From the NCBI RefSeq assembly GCF_030369675.1, contig NZ_CP128477.1:1550001-1614000 (forward strand): a stretch of DNA of 64,000 nt, written 5' to 3'. The translations under genes and the position numbers were made by a program. How positions within the stretch are numbered: position 1 is the first letter of the stretch; each line of letters begins with the position of its first letter. The notes below the pieces were generated by a model. It had not been told where the DNA came from and searched no databases. It saw only the letters and a program-made list of their open reading frames with translations. Shown in pieces: positions 17,355 through 27,281 of the stretch. Source of the DNA: Peteryoungia algae. GTDB lineage: Bacteria > Pseudomonadota > Alphaproteobacteria > Rhizobiales > Rhizobiaceae.

Positions 17355-18668
17355 ATGTTCGAGACAGCATTCGCCCTGGGCCTCACCCAGTTCGCCCGAT
17401 CCTTGAGCTTCCCCGAGCGCGTCCGGCACCGCACGATGCGCAACGCGGCACTCGAACCCTGGCGCCTCCGCAACACCGGCATCGACGCCCTCTACTACGA
17501 CGTCAAGGCGCTCACGGCTGACGAAGCCTTCTACATCAGCGACAGCATCGCCTCGGAAGGCCTGATCATGATCGTCCCGCCAACCGGTGGCGGCATGCTG
17601 ACCCTCTGCGACAGTGTCGACGAATTCCGCCTGTGTGGCGGCCGGAACGTGCGCGCCATGGCCGTGGCCGGCATTGGTGGCTCGGCCATCGGTGCCGCCG
17701 CCTTTGCCCGCAATGTGGCCGATGCGATCGGCGCGCCGGTGGCGGCCGTCGTTTCCGGCTACGGTCTCGGCGACATCGTCAATGAGGCCATCGGTGGTGC
17801 CTTCCTCTTCGGCTGGCTCGGCCATATCCGCAGCAATCTCGAAGTCATCGACGACGTCGTCGGCCGTCCGAAGCTCGGCGCCTACGGCAAGCGTGACGAG
17901 GACGCCGACACCGACCGCCGCACCGGTCTCGACAGCGATACCGTGGCCACCCTGCTCGACGATGCGACGCTCAACTTTACACTCATCGCAGGCCATTCAC
18001 GCGGCAACCGCGTCATCGCCGACGCTCTTGAAGCCCTTGAGGTCCGTGATCCGGGCCGGGTCGAAACTCTCGCCAGGACCGCCCGCATCGTGACCTTCGG
18101 TGGCCGCATCAAGATGCCGGATGCCTTCACGGAGGTGATCGACGTCGTTGGCGAACTCGACTGGTTCGGCGAGATGAATTCACGCCCCAAGATTGCAGCC
18201 GACATCAAGGTCCCCTTTTGCGGCCACTCGACGAACACCGATCTGCCAGGTGCCCTCCAGGTGACGAAGATCCTCGGCGAGATCCTGAACGACAAGGCCC
18301 CCGCGGCCGAAAACGCGTCAGCACAGGTCGTAGAAGCACCGCTCGCGCCAGCCGCGACCAAAGTCGCAGCAGAAGCGGCGGAAATTGTCGAGGCCGTCGA
18401 AGACGCAGCCCCGCCTGTGATCGAAGAGCAACCCGTCCCGCCGATGGCCAGCCCCGAACCGGAGACACCTGTCGCCGTCGAAGCCACGGCACCAGCCCCG
18501 TCGTCGCAGGTGGACGAACCTCCGTCAGCAGCCGACGTCACGCAATCAGCGAAGGCCTCGGCCCCGCCGGAAGGCAAAACGCCCCCGCCGGCCGGCCGAA
18601 AACCTGTGACACCGATCATGGCCCCGCTGCCGCGAGGCCGTGGTAAGCGCACGCGTCCGAAGACCTGA
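17355..18668 (+). CDS. Hydrolase-like protein with lipase box and Pro/Ala-rich C-terminal tail
   Basis: 437 residues. The first 310 residues look like an alpha/beta-hydrolase-type domain: a glycine-rich hydrophobic stretch (about 98-155, AGIGGSAIGAAAFARNVADA) and a nucleophile elbow AGHSRGN with Ser215. Residues about 313-437 are a low-complexity Pro/Ala/Glu tail ending in basic residues (RGRGKRTRPKT). I do not recognise the family with certainty. No signal peptide is seen. The ATG at 17355 has GGGAG 8 bases upstream. A PhaR-like palindrome directly upstream, plus a phasin-like low-complexity tail, suggests a PHB-granule-associated esterase; that is inference. Confidence 0.7.
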   Translation: MFETAFALGLTQFARSLSFPERVRHRTMRNAALEPWRLRNTGIDALYYDVKALTADEAFYISDSIASEGLIMIVPPTGGGMLTLCDSVDEFRLCGGRNVRAMAVAGIGGSAIGAAAFARNVADAIGAPVAAVVSGYGLGDIVNEAIGGAFLFGWLGHIRSNLEVIDDVVGRPKLGAYGKRDEDADTDRRTGLDSDTVATLLDDATLNFTLIAGHSRGNRVIADALEALEVRDPGRVETLARTARIVTFGGRIKMPDAFTEVIDVVGELDWFGEMNSRPKIAADIKVPFCGHSTNTDLPGALQVTKILGEILNDKAPAAENASAQVVEAPLAPAATKVAAEAAEIVEAVEDAAPPVIEEQPVPPMASPEPETPVAVEATAPAPSSQVDEPPSAADVTQSAKASAPPEGKTPPPAGRKPVTPIMAPLPRGRGKRTRPKT

Positions 18669-18691
18669 CAGGGCGCGGCAGCCGAAACATC

Positions 18692-18714
18692 AAGGCCCGC
18701 GCGAAGCGGGCCTT
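18692..18714 (+). terminator. Intrinsic terminator after the hydrolase-like gene
   Basis: 9-bp stem AAGGCCCGC / GCGGGCCTT with a 5-base loop, followed by TT and CGATT. It serves the plus-strand gene ending at 18668. Confidence 0.85.
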
Positions 18715-18740
18715 TTCGATTCCGGATCAGGGCCTTGCGA

Positions 18741-19691
18741 TCAGAGTTTCAACCAGGCCGTCATCGAAACATTGGCGATGTTGAGGGAAGAGGACTGCAA
18801 TTGCTCCTGAACCTTCTCGGCCATCAGGTGCACGCCTTGCTCACTGAGTTCACTGTCGACCAGGCGGCTCACGCCAAGTTCCGAAGCCCCCTGGATCGCC
18901 GCAACGCCGAGGCCGCCACCGGTCACCTGATTGCGGGTCGAGTTGACCGCGGCACTTGCGCCGACCATGTCGATCAGCACCCGGTTGAGGGATGAGATCA
19001 TGCCGTCGATCTCGTCGCTGGTCGTGCCACGATCGAGGCGGATTTCACGGGCGCCAGCTTCGGCCGGCTCTTGCGAGCCCGCATCCAGAAGGAAATAATT
19101 GTAGGGCACACCGGCGAGTGTCGAGCCGCCATAGGCACGGGTCAACGTGCCGTCCCGAGCCTCCTGTCGGGACACGAGCGTCGATCTGGCCGTATCGAAA
19201 TCGACCATGTTGATCGACAGGCTGCGATCCTCGCCCACGGTGACGGAGGCAATCAGCGACGCGACCTTCGGCCGCCCGCCAGCCTCCATCTTCAGCCAGT
19301 TGTCGCCATTGAAGCTGCTCTCGTCGATCGCTGTGCCGAGATCGGTTTTCATCTGGGAAATGTCGGCATTGATGCCTTCCCGATCGACGCCGACGGCCTT
19401 GGCGAAAATTAGCTTCTGCTGGATTTGCGCGACGATGTCAGTCGCCTGCTCGAGGCCAAGTGCTGCCGTATCGGTGACTGCAACCGCAATGTCATTGGCT
19501 TCCTGCACGCTGGCCATCGATAGACTGCCGGGGCGCATCGTGGTGGCAATCGACCAGTAGGCGGACGCGTCCGCCACCGTCTCGGGGTCTGGCACTGCGG
19601 ATTGCCTCATGGTCCGTTCGAGCACAGACGCAGATGCGCTTGCCATCGGCGCCGCACGGGCCAGTGACGGAGTGAGCAAATCTGAACTCAT
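18741..19691 (-). CDS. Orphan, divergent flagellin-like protein
   Basis: 316 residues. ADASAYWSIATTMR (about 42-55) is the rhizobial flagellin D1 motif (ADNAAYWSIATTMR), followed by SVQEANDIAVAVTDTAALGLEQA and SSFNGDNWL, all collinear with Rhizobium flagellins. The extreme ends are degraded: the N-terminal D0 helix, normally Asn/Gln-rich, reads LARAAPMASASASVLERTMR, and the C-terminal D0 helix (LNIANVSMTAWLKL) keeps only LNIAN. It stands alone, far from any flagellar genes in this window. Possibilities are a minor filament or cap subunit, a decaying paralogue, or a repurposed secreted protein. Confidence 0.8.
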   Translation of the reverse strand: MSSDLLTPSLARAAPMASASASVLERTMRQSAVPDPETVADASAYWSIATTMRPGSLSMASVQEANDIAVAVTDTAALGLEQATDIVAQIQQKLIFAKAVGVDREGINADISQMKTDLGTAIDESSFNGDNWLKMEAGGRPKVASLIASVTVGEDRSLSINMVDFDTARSTLVSRQEARDGTLTRAYGGSTLAGVPYNYFLLDAGSQEPAEAGAREIRLDRGTTSDEIDGMISSLNRVLIDMVGASAAVNSTRNQVTGGGLGVAAIQGASELGVSRLVDSELSEQGVHLMAEKVQEQLQSSSLNIANVSMTAWLKL

Positions 19692-19847
19692 GAGGAAACC
19701 CTGTGTCGCATGTCATGTCGATCCGGCGCCGATATCATTCCGGCTATGTACGGATCAGGTTAGCGGCGAGGTTTTGTGATAGGCTTTCGTGGAAGGTTAG
19801 AGTTTTAGCGGATTGTCGATTTCACTCCCCATCGACCGGCCCGACCA

Positions 19848-20108
19848 TCAATCGGCCGAAGGCAGCCGGCGCATGGTGAACTCGATCTGGTCACCATCGA
19901 TCTGGCGCCAGCTCTCCACTTCCGTCCAGTAGGCGGCCTTTGGAAAGGTGTCGAACCATTCGCGAGCCTTGGCGCGGGCCTCTTCACGGGTCATGCAATA
20001 GGTCTCCCGCACGAAATGACCTCCCAGGCGCCCGGCGGAACCGGCACGGCGGTCGACAATGCGCTTTTTCAAGCCGTTGAAAGACGGCGGGCCGGGCATC
20101 TTCTTCAT
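19848..20108 (-). CDS. Conserved small hypothetical protein
   Basis: 86 residues, charged and soluble: MKKMPGPPSFNGLKKRIVDR, then MTREEARAKAREWFDTFPKAAYWTEVESW and ending IEFTMRRLPSAD. No family is recognised. The aromatic and charged composition and the codon use resemble its neighbours, and an alternative start at the internal Met (MTREEARAK) is possible. It diverges from hemF. Function unknown. Confidence 0.6.
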   Translation of the reverse strand: MKKMPGPPSFNGLKKRIVDRRAGSAGRLGGHFVRETYCMTREEARAKAREWFDTFPKAAYWTEVESWRQIDGDQIEFTMRRLPSAD

Positions 20109-20258
20109 GAAACACCTCGCGGACAGTCAGATTAATGCAGTCCAAACGGGAACGCGAGTCGATTTTCCGGGGACACCCCGACCCCGATATGGTCGCCCGG
20201 GATTTCACCTGATATTCCTGTCGCTCGCGAGAATTGCCAGAGGCAAGTGAGGGAAGAC

Positions 20259-21173
20259 ATGGAGCGACCGGTTCTGCCGAAAGGCCTGCCTGCGGATATC
20301 GAGGACAAGAAGTCGACCGCGCGTGCATGGTTCGAAAGCCTGCGCGACGCCATCTGCGCCTCCTTCGAGACCCTGGAGCAGGAATTGACCGGGCCGATGT
20401 CGGAACGCGAGCCTGGCCGTTTCCAGGCAAAGGACTGGCAGCGCGAGGAAGGCAAGGGCGGCGGCGGCCGCATGTCGATGATGTACGGCCGCGTCTTCGA
20501 AAAGGTCGGCGTGCACACCTCGACCGTGCACGGCGAATTCTCGCCCGAATTCCGCAAGCAGATGCCGGGCGCGGAAGAAGACCCCCGCTTCTGGGCCTCC
20601 GGCATTTCCCTGATCGCCCATCCCGTCAATCCGCATGTGCCGACAGTGCACATGAACACCCGCATGGTGGTGACCTCTAGCCACTGGTTTGGCGGCGGCG
20701 CCGACTTGACCCCTGTGCTCGATCGCAGGCGCACCCAGGATGATCCGGACACCCGCCTCTTCCACCGCGCGATGGAAGTCACCTGCGAACGCCATCCGGC
20801 GGTCGCCGATTACCCCGCCTACAAGAAGTGGTGCGAGGATTATTTCTTCCTGCCGCACCGCAATGAAGCACGCGGCATTGGCGGGATCTTCTTCGACTGG
20901 CTGACGGCAGACGAGCAGAAAGGGGGCTGGGACGCCAATTTCGCCTTCGTCCAGGATGTCGGCCGCGCCTTCAATCTCGTCTATCCGAAGATCGTGCGCG
21001 CCAATTTCAACAATCCGTGGACCGACGAGGACCGCGAGGAGCAACTTGTCCGCCGCGGCCGCTACGTGGAGTTCAACCTGCTCTACGACCGTGGCACGAT
21101 CTTCGGCCTGAAGACGGGCGGCAATGTCGAATCAATCCTGTCCTCGCTTCCCCCACTCGTGCGGTATCCCTGA
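20259..21173 (+). CDS. hemF: Coproporphyrinogen III oxidase, aerobic
   Basis: 304 residues, usual HemF length. Conserved blocks are [47 protein letters not shown] and [20 protein letters not shown]. It converts coproporphyrinogen III to protoporphyrinogen IX with O2 in haem synthesis. The ATG at 20259 (GAGGGA 4 bases upstream) gives the usual MERP N terminus; an in-frame GTG four codons upstream is less likely. No Fnr or Irr box was recognised upstream. Confidence 0.97.
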   Translation: MERPVLPKGLPADIEDKKSTARAWFESLRDAICASFETLEQELTGPMSEREPGRFQAKDWQREEGKGGGGRMSMMYGRVFEKVGVHTSTVHGEFSPEFRKQMPGAEEDPRFWASGISLIAHPVNPHVPTVHMNTRMVVTSSHWFGGGADLTPVLDRRRTQDDPDTRLFHRAMEVTCERHPAVADYPAYKKWCEDYFFLPHRNEARGIGGIFFDWLTADEQKGGWDANFAFVQDVGRAFNLVYPKIVRANFNNPWTDEDREEQLVRRGRYVEFNLLYDRGTIFGLKTGGNVESILSSLPPLVRYP

Positions 21174-21342
21174 TCGAGCGTTACCGCTGACACAGTTATC
21201 CACAGGCGAGTTTACAGAAAAGAATGGCAGGACTTTTCCGCCGCTTACGCGATTGTGTTGGACGAACTTGACAGTTTTCATTGCGCTCCACCGGGCACGA
21301 GGCCATTCTGCGGCCTCACGCAGTATCGAGGAGGAGATTGCG

Positions 21343-21618
21343 ATGACCCCATCCAGCTCAGTGTCCGTACCCCGCGTCAGTGAATCCGCCGACCGCGCTA
21401 TGGGAGCGCCCCAGTTGATTGATCGATTGGCGGAAGAGTTGCGTGCATCAAGTGATGTCGATCTGCCCCATTCCTATTTCGTCGAGCAGGTACGCCTGGG
21501 CCTGGCAGGCCGCGACATGGCGGATCGCGTCGTCGCCAATGATGTCGCAAGTGGCGCCCATCTCGGCCGAAAGGCGAATGCAGGGGCGGTCTTCCATGCC
21601 TGGGCCATGCCAGATTGA
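21343..21618 (+). CDS. Conserved small hypothetical protein
   Basis: 91 residues. Starts MTPSSSVSVPRVSESADRAM after a strong GAGGAGGAG ribosome-binding site 6 bases upstream, and continues LIDRLAEELRASSDVDLPHSYFVEQVRLGLAGRDMADRVV. Helical, Ser-rich at the N terminus, no membrane segment, no recognised family. It is followed at once by a strong terminator, so it is a monocistronic gene. Function unknown. Confidence 0.7.
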   Translation: MTPSSSVSVPRVSESADRAMGAPQLIDRLAEELRASSDVDLPHSYFVEQVRLGLAGRDMADRVVANDVASGAHLGRKANAGAVFHAWAMPD

Positions 21619-21647
21619 TCACACCGAATCCACCGCGTCGAGTGACT

Positions 21648-21668
21648 TGCCCGCACCCTGTGCGGGCA
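21648..21668 (+). terminator. Intrinsic terminator
   Basis: 8-bp stem TGCCCGCA / TGCGGGCA with loop CCCTG, followed by a run of seven Ts. Ends the small gene at 21343-21618. Confidence 0.92.
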
Positions 21669-21687
21669 TTTTTTTGTTCGGCGCCGG

Positions 21688-21712
21688 GGAACATAAGCCC
21701 GATTTCTGCGTT
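21688..21712 (+). promoter_or_regulatory. EcfG/RpoE2-type general stress promoter before the DUF1059 gene
   Basis: GGAAC at 21688-21692 and CGTT at 21709-21712, spaced by exactly 16 bases. This is the full alphaproteobacterial EcfG consensus (GGAAC-N16/17-CGTT). It sits 33 bases upstream of the start codon, directly behind the previous terminator. Confidence 0.85.
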
Positions 21713-21745
21713 TCTCCTCTTTGAGGAGACGATGGAGGAACGATC

Positions 21746-21934
21746 ATGAAACGCTTCGAATGCGGAACGCTGGTCCCCGGTTGCGATTGGCATACACGCG
21801 CCGACGAGGAGGCCGAAGTCGTCAGACGCGCTGTCGAGCACATGCGGACCGCCCATGGCGAGGACATCATTCGCCCCTCGATGGTCGACCACATCAAGGA
21901 ACGCATCCGGGACGAGCAACCGAATCCGGCCTGA
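21746..21934 (+). CDS. DUF1059 small protein
   Basis: 62 residues. The pattern MKRFECGTLVPGCDWHTRADEEAEV..HMRTAHGED is that of DUF1059: an early Cys, a second Cys before W/H, then an H-x-x-x-x-H pair. The Cys/His arrangement looks like a metal site, though binding is unproven. A strong GGAGGAACGATC ribosome-binding site precedes the ATG. The perfect EcfG-type promoter upstream puts it in the general stress regulon. Confidence 0.85.
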   Translation: MKRFECGTLVPGCDWHTRADEEAEVVRRAVEHMRTAHGEDIIRPSMVDHIKERIRDEQPNPA

Positions 21935-22005
21935 CAGAAGCTTCCGGTCACGGGTGCGCATGACCCGGGGCCCGCTCGGCCGGCCCCGGGTGTGAACACG
22001 CCCGC

Positions 22006-22494
22006 TCAGCTGGCGGGCAGCATGACCTTGTCGATGACATGAATGACGCCGTTGTCCGCGCGGATATCGGCCGACACCACATTTGCGCCATCGACTGTGA
22101 CACCCGAACCTGACTTGGTCACGGCCAGTGTGCGATCACCGCCGCTCTTGATGGTGCGGACATGGATGGTGCGACCGGGCAGCATGGTGGAAGTCAGTTC
22201 GCGACCGACGACGTGGTAGCTCAGGATTGCGGCGAGCTGATCCTTGTTCTCCGGCTTCAGCAGATTTTCAACCGTTCCCGCCGGCAGGGCAGCAAAGGCC
22301 TCGTCGGTCGGGGCGAAGACCGTGAGCGGTCCGCCCGACGAGAGCGCGTCCACCAGGCCTGCGGCCTGGGCGGCGGCATGCAATGTCTTGAAACTGCCGG
22401 CCTGCTGGGCAGTCTCGACGATATTGGCAGCACTTGCGGACGATACGGTGAAGGTCATGCCGGCTGCGACACATGCGACTATGAAACGGTTCAT
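22006..22494 (-). CDS. Fasciclin (FAS1) domain secreted protein
   Basis: 162 residues: a Sec signal peptide (about 1-22, MNRFIVACVAAGMTFTVSSASA) and one FAS1 domain with the typical TVFAPTDEAFAALPAGTVE (H1) and ADNGVIHVIDKVMLP (H2) motifs. FAS1 proteins mediate adhesion or surface contacts and are exported to the periplasm or cell surface. In rhizobia related proteins (Nex18/ExpC-like) affect symbiosis, but that role is not shown here. Monocistronic. Confidence 0.93.
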   Translation of the reverse strand: MNRFIVACVAAGMTFTVSSASAANIVETAQQAGSFKTLHAAAQAAGLVDALSSGGPLTVFAPTDEAFAALPAGTVENLLKPENKDQLAAILSYHVVGRELTSTMLPGRTIHVRTIKSGGDRTLAVTKSGSGVTVDGANVVSADIRADNGVIHVIDKVMLPAS

Positions 22495-22667
22495 GGAATT
22501 CCCTCCTCTGAAGGCCGGACCGACCTCATGTCGATCATCGGCAACGAAGAGAGATACGCGGCCGACAGGCTCATCGGATTGCCGGGCGAAGGACACTCAT
22601 TGTTGAGCAGGCTTTGCAAATCCAATCGAAGCGATAGACGTATTGATCCGGTCAGACTTGATGAATG

Positions 22668-23924
22668 TCAGGTCCGGGCAAACGTCTCCAGCCGCGCCAG
22701 AAGGTCCTCACGGCTGAGGTTGAACTGCGATGCGATCCAGCCCTCCTCCAGCTTGCCGAGGATTTCTCCAACCCTGGGGCCTGCGGCAATACCGGCCGCG
22801 AGCACGTCGCTGCCCTTGACCGGCAGGACAGGCCTAACGAAGGCTTCTGCACGCTTCAGCAGCGCGAACAATCGGGCGCTGCGGGCCATGGCCTTCACGT
22901 CCCCTTCGGCCCGCGAACGCGCTGAAGCCAGCTCCAGCTTCAGCATCGAGATCATCCCATCCTTGCCGAAGCGATAGAGATCGCGGTCGAAGGCGACATC
23001 CGTCACCGTCTCCTGCGGCTTCGGCGCCCGGGCGAAACGATCGAGCGCCAGAGCCTCGGCATTGGAGAGCCTCAACCGTTCCGAAAGCGTGACGAGCCGC
23101 GCCGCATCCTTCGGCACGATGGCGCAGAGCCTGAGCAGCGCATCCGGCTCCCAGCCGAGCGCCTGTTCGGCCGCGATCAGCCCGGGGATCGCATCGATCC
23201 CCCATTTCTCCGTCTCCGGCAGGATTTCGGTCAGGACACCCGACTGGCGCATCCAGAGCAAGGCCCGCCCGGGATCACGCGCTGACAGCAGCTTCTTGAT
23301 TTCGCTCCAGACCCGCTCGGCCGACAGGTTCTTGAGCTGCGTCCGGGCCCGGGCGCTGGCCTTCAACCCCTCCGTATCAGGCCGCCCGCTGCCATAATGC
23401 GCGAAGAATCGGAAGAAGCGCAGGACGCGCAGGTAATCCTCGGCAATCCGCTGCTCGGCATCGCCGATGAAGCGAATTGTCTTCGTTTCGATATCCTTCA
23501 AGCCCCCGACGAGATCGATGACCTCGCCATCGAGCCCGACATAAAGCGCGTTGATCGTGAGATCCCGTCGATCCGCGTCCTCCTGCCAGCTGGCCCCGAA
23601 GGCGACCTCGGCATGCCGTCCGTTGGTCTCGACGTCGCGCCTGAGTGTCGTCACCTCGTAGCCCTTGCCGTCGTAGACGAGCGTCACGGTGCCGTGCTCG
23701 ATCCCCGTCGGCACCACCTTGATGCCTTCCGCCGCGGCTCGCCCGCTCACCTCTTCCGGCACAAGCGTCGTCGCCAGATCGATGTCGCCGACGGCAAGTC
23801 CCATCAGACTGTTGCGGACGGCGCCACCGACCACCCGCGTCTCCGCTCCGCCCGAATTGAGCAGCGTCATCACACGCTGCAATCCCGGCTCCTGGAACCA
23901 GTCGCGATCGGCAAGATTGGTCAT
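22668..23924 (-). CDS. CCA tRNA nucleotidyltransferase / poly(A) polymerase family
   Basis: 418 residues. Nucleotidyltransferase head: RVVGGAVRNSLMG and GDIDLATTL (the DxD metal site), then ATGIEHGTVTLV-type and RRDLTINALYV motifs, followed by the helical neck and body that bind tRNA. It adds or repairs the 3' CCA of tRNAs. The start ATG overlaps the stop of the NUDIX gene by 4 bases, which fixes it. Third gene of the DUF1285-NUDIX-CCA operon, a conserved rhizobial arrangement. Confidence 0.93.
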   Translation of the reverse strand: MTNLADRDWFQEPGLQRVMTLLNSGGAETRVVGGAVRNSLMGLAVGDIDLATTLVPEEVSGRAAAEGIKVVPTGIEHGTVTLVYDGKGYEVTTLRRDVETNGRHAEVAFGASWQEDADRRDLTINALYVGLDGEVIDLVGGLKDIETKTIRFIGDAEQRIAEDYLRVLRFFRFFAHYGSGRPDTEGLKASARARTQLKNLSAERVWSEIKKLLSARDPGRALLWMRQSGVLTEILPETEKWGIDAIPGLIAAEQALGWEPDALLRLCAIVPKDAARLVTLSERLRLSNAEALALDRFARAPKPQETVTDVAFDRDLYRFGKDGMISMLKLELASARSRAEGDVKAMARSARLFALLKRAEAFVRPVLPVKGSDVLAAGIAAGPRVGEILGKLEEGWIASQFNLSREDLLARLETFART

Positions 23925-24553
23925 GTATAGAGCCTTTCGTAGAGCGTGCGGATGATCCCGGCCGTAATGCCCCAGATATGCCGTTCCCGATAGGGCATCA
24001 CATAGAAATGCCGGACGGACCCCTGCCACATGCGACTGTCCTGCCGATGATTGGCCGGGTTCATCAGAAACGACAGCGGCACCTCGAAGACGCTGTCCAC
24101 CTCGTCAGGATTGAGCGTCAGCGAAAACCCCGGCTGGATGACACCGAGCACCGGCTGGATGCGGAAACCTGTTCCCGAGAGATATTGCGGCAAACGTCCG
24201 ACTGTCTCGACAAAGCGCCGGTCGAGCCCGATCTCCTCCTCCGCCTCGCGCAGCGCCGCCTCTTCCGGAGAGGCGTCCGTCGAATCGATGCCGCCACCGG
24301 GAAAGGCGATCTGGCCGGCATGCTTGCGCAGCTTGCTGGTGCGTTGTGTGAGAATGATCCGCGCGTCATCGACATCGTCGATCACGCCGATCAGGACCGC
24401 CGCATCTTTCAGCTTCAGTTGTTCATATTCCAGGATCGTATCGCGGTTCAGCACGTGATCGCCGTGGTCGCGCCACGCGTGTTCGAGCGGCGCCCCTACC
24501 TGTTCCAGCGCCCGGCGACGGAATTCGTCTGCGGTAAAATTCACAAGGCTCAT
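23921..24553 (-). CDS. NUDIX hydrolase, CoA pyrophosphatase (NudL) type
   Basis: 210 residues. The block LRKHAGQIAFPGGGIDSTDA followed by ALREAEEEIGL matches the CoA/NUDIX subfamily (YeaB/NudL), which cleaves CoA and acyl-CoA to 3',5'-ADP and phosphopantetheine. The REAEEE metal-binding residues are intact. Overlaps both neighbours by 4 bases (ATGA), so translation is coupled with the upstream DUF1285 gene and the downstream CCA enzyme. Confidence 0.93.
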   Translation of the reverse strand: MSLVNFTADEFRRRALEQVGAPLEHAWRDHGDHVLNRDTILEYEQLKLKDAAVLIGVIDDVDDARIILTQRTSKLRKHAGQIAFPGGGIDSTDASPEEAALREAEEEIGLDRRFVETVGRLPQYLSGTGFRIQPVLGVIQPGFSLTLNPDEVDSVFEVPLSFLMNPANHRQDSRMWQGSVRHFYVMPYRERHIWGITAGIIRTLYERLYT

Positions 24554-25173
24554 CGCGACAGTCGATCGAGTTCGTCGGCCGGCATGACGGGGAAGACCAT
24601 GCCGCGTGAGCGGATGACGAACATTGCCCGCCCCTCGACATCGAGAACCTCCCCACGCTCGACGAGATCATACATCACGGCACGCGATACCAGCGCCTCC
24701 AGCCGTCCGCGCACGCCAAGATAGGGTTTGAGTTCATGGTTCTCGCCGATCACCTCGAAACGCAGCCTATGTTCGGGTCCGGCCTCGACCACATCGCCGA
24801 CATTGGTGCGAAATGTCAGCACCGACTCACCCGCGTCTTCCGTCACACTCATCTCGACGGCGATGAAATGCGCGTCCTCGACGCGGATGCCGACTTTTTC
24901 CACAGGTGTGACAAGATAGGTCTTGCCGTCCTCGTCCTTGCGCAGAACTGTCGAGAACAGGCGGACCAGAGGCTCTCGGCCGATCGGCGTCCCCATGTAG
25001 AACCAGGTCCCGTCGGCCTTGATCTCCATGTCGAGATCCCCGCAGAACTGCGGTTCCCAGCGTTCCACCGGCGGCAGTGACTGCTTTCCGCCTGATGTTT
25101 GCGCTGATGCGCGCGAAATCAGCGCAGCAAGCCCCGCCGCATCTGTTGTCGCCTTCAGCGTGTCGCTTGCCAT
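24550..25173 (-). CDS. DUF1285 family protein
   Basis: 207 residues, soluble. The start of the core, FCGDLDMEIKADGTWFYMGTPIGREPLVRLFSTVLR, and the later KVGIRVEDAHFIAVEM identify DUF1285, a beta-rich domain of unknown function found across Proteobacteria. First gene of a three-gene operon with NUDIX and CCA-adding enzymes, and divergent from the MoxR operon. No catalytic site is evident. Confidence 0.93.
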   Translation of the reverse strand: MASDTLKATTDAAGLAALISRASAQTSGGKQSLPPVERWEPQFCGDLDMEIKADGTWFYMGTPIGREPLVRLFSTVLRKDEDGKTYLVTPVEKVGIRVEDAHFIAVEMSVTEDAGESVLTFRTNVGDVVEAGPEHRLRFEVIGENHELKPYLGVRGRLEALVSRAVMYDLVERGEVLDVEGRAMFVIRSRGMVFPVMPADELDRLSR

Positions 25174-25333
25174 CTTTGCGTCCCGGTTTTGTCTTTAGCC
25201 TATAACAGTCACGAGATAGTCATTCGAAACGTCCTTGTCAGCCGCCCTCTCGCCAATAAGTTAGTTTCAGTAACATGCACCTTCGCGCGTCCGTACGATT
25301 CGCCGGACCAGGCCAAACCAATTGGAGCAGACC

Positions 25334-26347
<1,014 letters not shown>

Positions 26348-26363
26348 GGGAGGCCTTGACCGC

Positions 26364-27281
26364 GTGGCATCGATCGGCCAGATCGTCGAGAAGACAGCCG
26401 GAAGCGACCTGCTGAACCGCGCCCGCCAGCGCGCCGTGCTGGTGCCTGACTGCATGGTCGAGGCAAAGCGCATTGCCAACACCGTGATTGCCGGATGGCA
26501 TGGCCGTCGCAAGCGTGGCATGGGCGAAAACTTCTGGCAGTTCCGCCCCTATGCCGAAGGCGAAAGTTTTGCCCGCATCGACTGGCGCCGCTCCGCCCGC
26601 GACGACCACATGTATATCCGTGACCGCGAATGGGAAGCAGCCCACACTGTCTGGCTCTGGGCCGACATGTCGCCGTCGATGATGTACAAATCAACGCTTG
26701 CCTCGGTCTCCAAGGAAAGCCGCGCCCTCGTCGTTCTGCTGGCGCTCGCCGAGATCCTCGCCCGCTCCGGCGAACGCATTGGCTGTCCCGGCATCATGGA
26801 GCCGGTCTCGGCCCGCAACGCTGCCGAACGCCTTGCCACCGCCATCATGCACGCTCCGATCACCGAGGGCCTGCCCGACACCCGCATGATCCGGGGATCG
26901 AGCGACATCGTGTTGATCGGCGATTTCCTCGACGATGCCGATCGCGTGATGGAACGCATTACGCCGCTTGCCCGCCGCGGCCTGCGTGGCCATGTGGTCG
27001 AGGTCGCTGATCCCGCTGAAGAGACTTTCCCCTATACCGGTCGCACCGAATTCACCGACCCCGAAACCGGCGAGAAGCTGACCTCCGGTCGCGCCGAAAC
27101 GCTGCGCGATGACTATCAGCAGGCCTATCTCGCACGGCGTGAGAGCATGTCGGACCATCTGCGCCGCATGGGCTGGAGCTTTACCCACAACCGCACCGAT
27201 CGCCTCGCATCCGAGGCCCTCGTCGCCGTGCACATGCACCTGTCGGGCATGCCGCCCGCCATCAACAGGAGCGCGGGCTGA
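26364..27281 (+). CDS. DUF58 domain protein
   Basis: 305 residues. The DUF58 hallmark FWQFRPYAEGESFARIDWRR and SARDDHMYIRDRE lies at about 54-90, followed by the vWA-like WADMSPSMMYKS with a DxSxS metal site. DUF58 proteins are usual partners of MoxR ATPases. The GTG start at 26364 follows GGGAGG with a 10-base spacer and lies 16 bases past the moxR stop; the stop overlaps the next start (TGATG). Soluble; no membrane segment seen. Confidence 0.93.
   Translation: MASIGQIVEKTAGSDLLNRARQRAVLVPDCMVEAKRIANTVIAGWHGRRKRGMGENFWQFRPYAEGESFARIDWRRSARDDHMYIRDREWEAAHTVWLWADMSPSMMYKSTLASVSKESRALVVLLALAEILARSGERIGCPGIMEPVSARNAAERLATAIMHAPITEGLPDTRMIRGSSDIVLIGDFLDDADRVMERITPLARRGLRGHVVEVADPAEETFPYTGRTEFTDPETGEKLTSGRAETLRDDYQQAYLARRESMSDHLRRMGWSFTHNRTDRLASEALVAVHMHLSGMPPAINRSAG

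Noticed and set aside
21196..21204. Consensus DnaA box TTATCCACA between hemF and a small gene
   Set aside because: A single box without AT-rich region or further boxes is not evidence of an origin; it may be chance.
21174..21342. Promoter-like TTGACA at about 21268
   Set aside because: No acceptable -10 at 16-18 bases; the promoter of the small gene is left unassigned.
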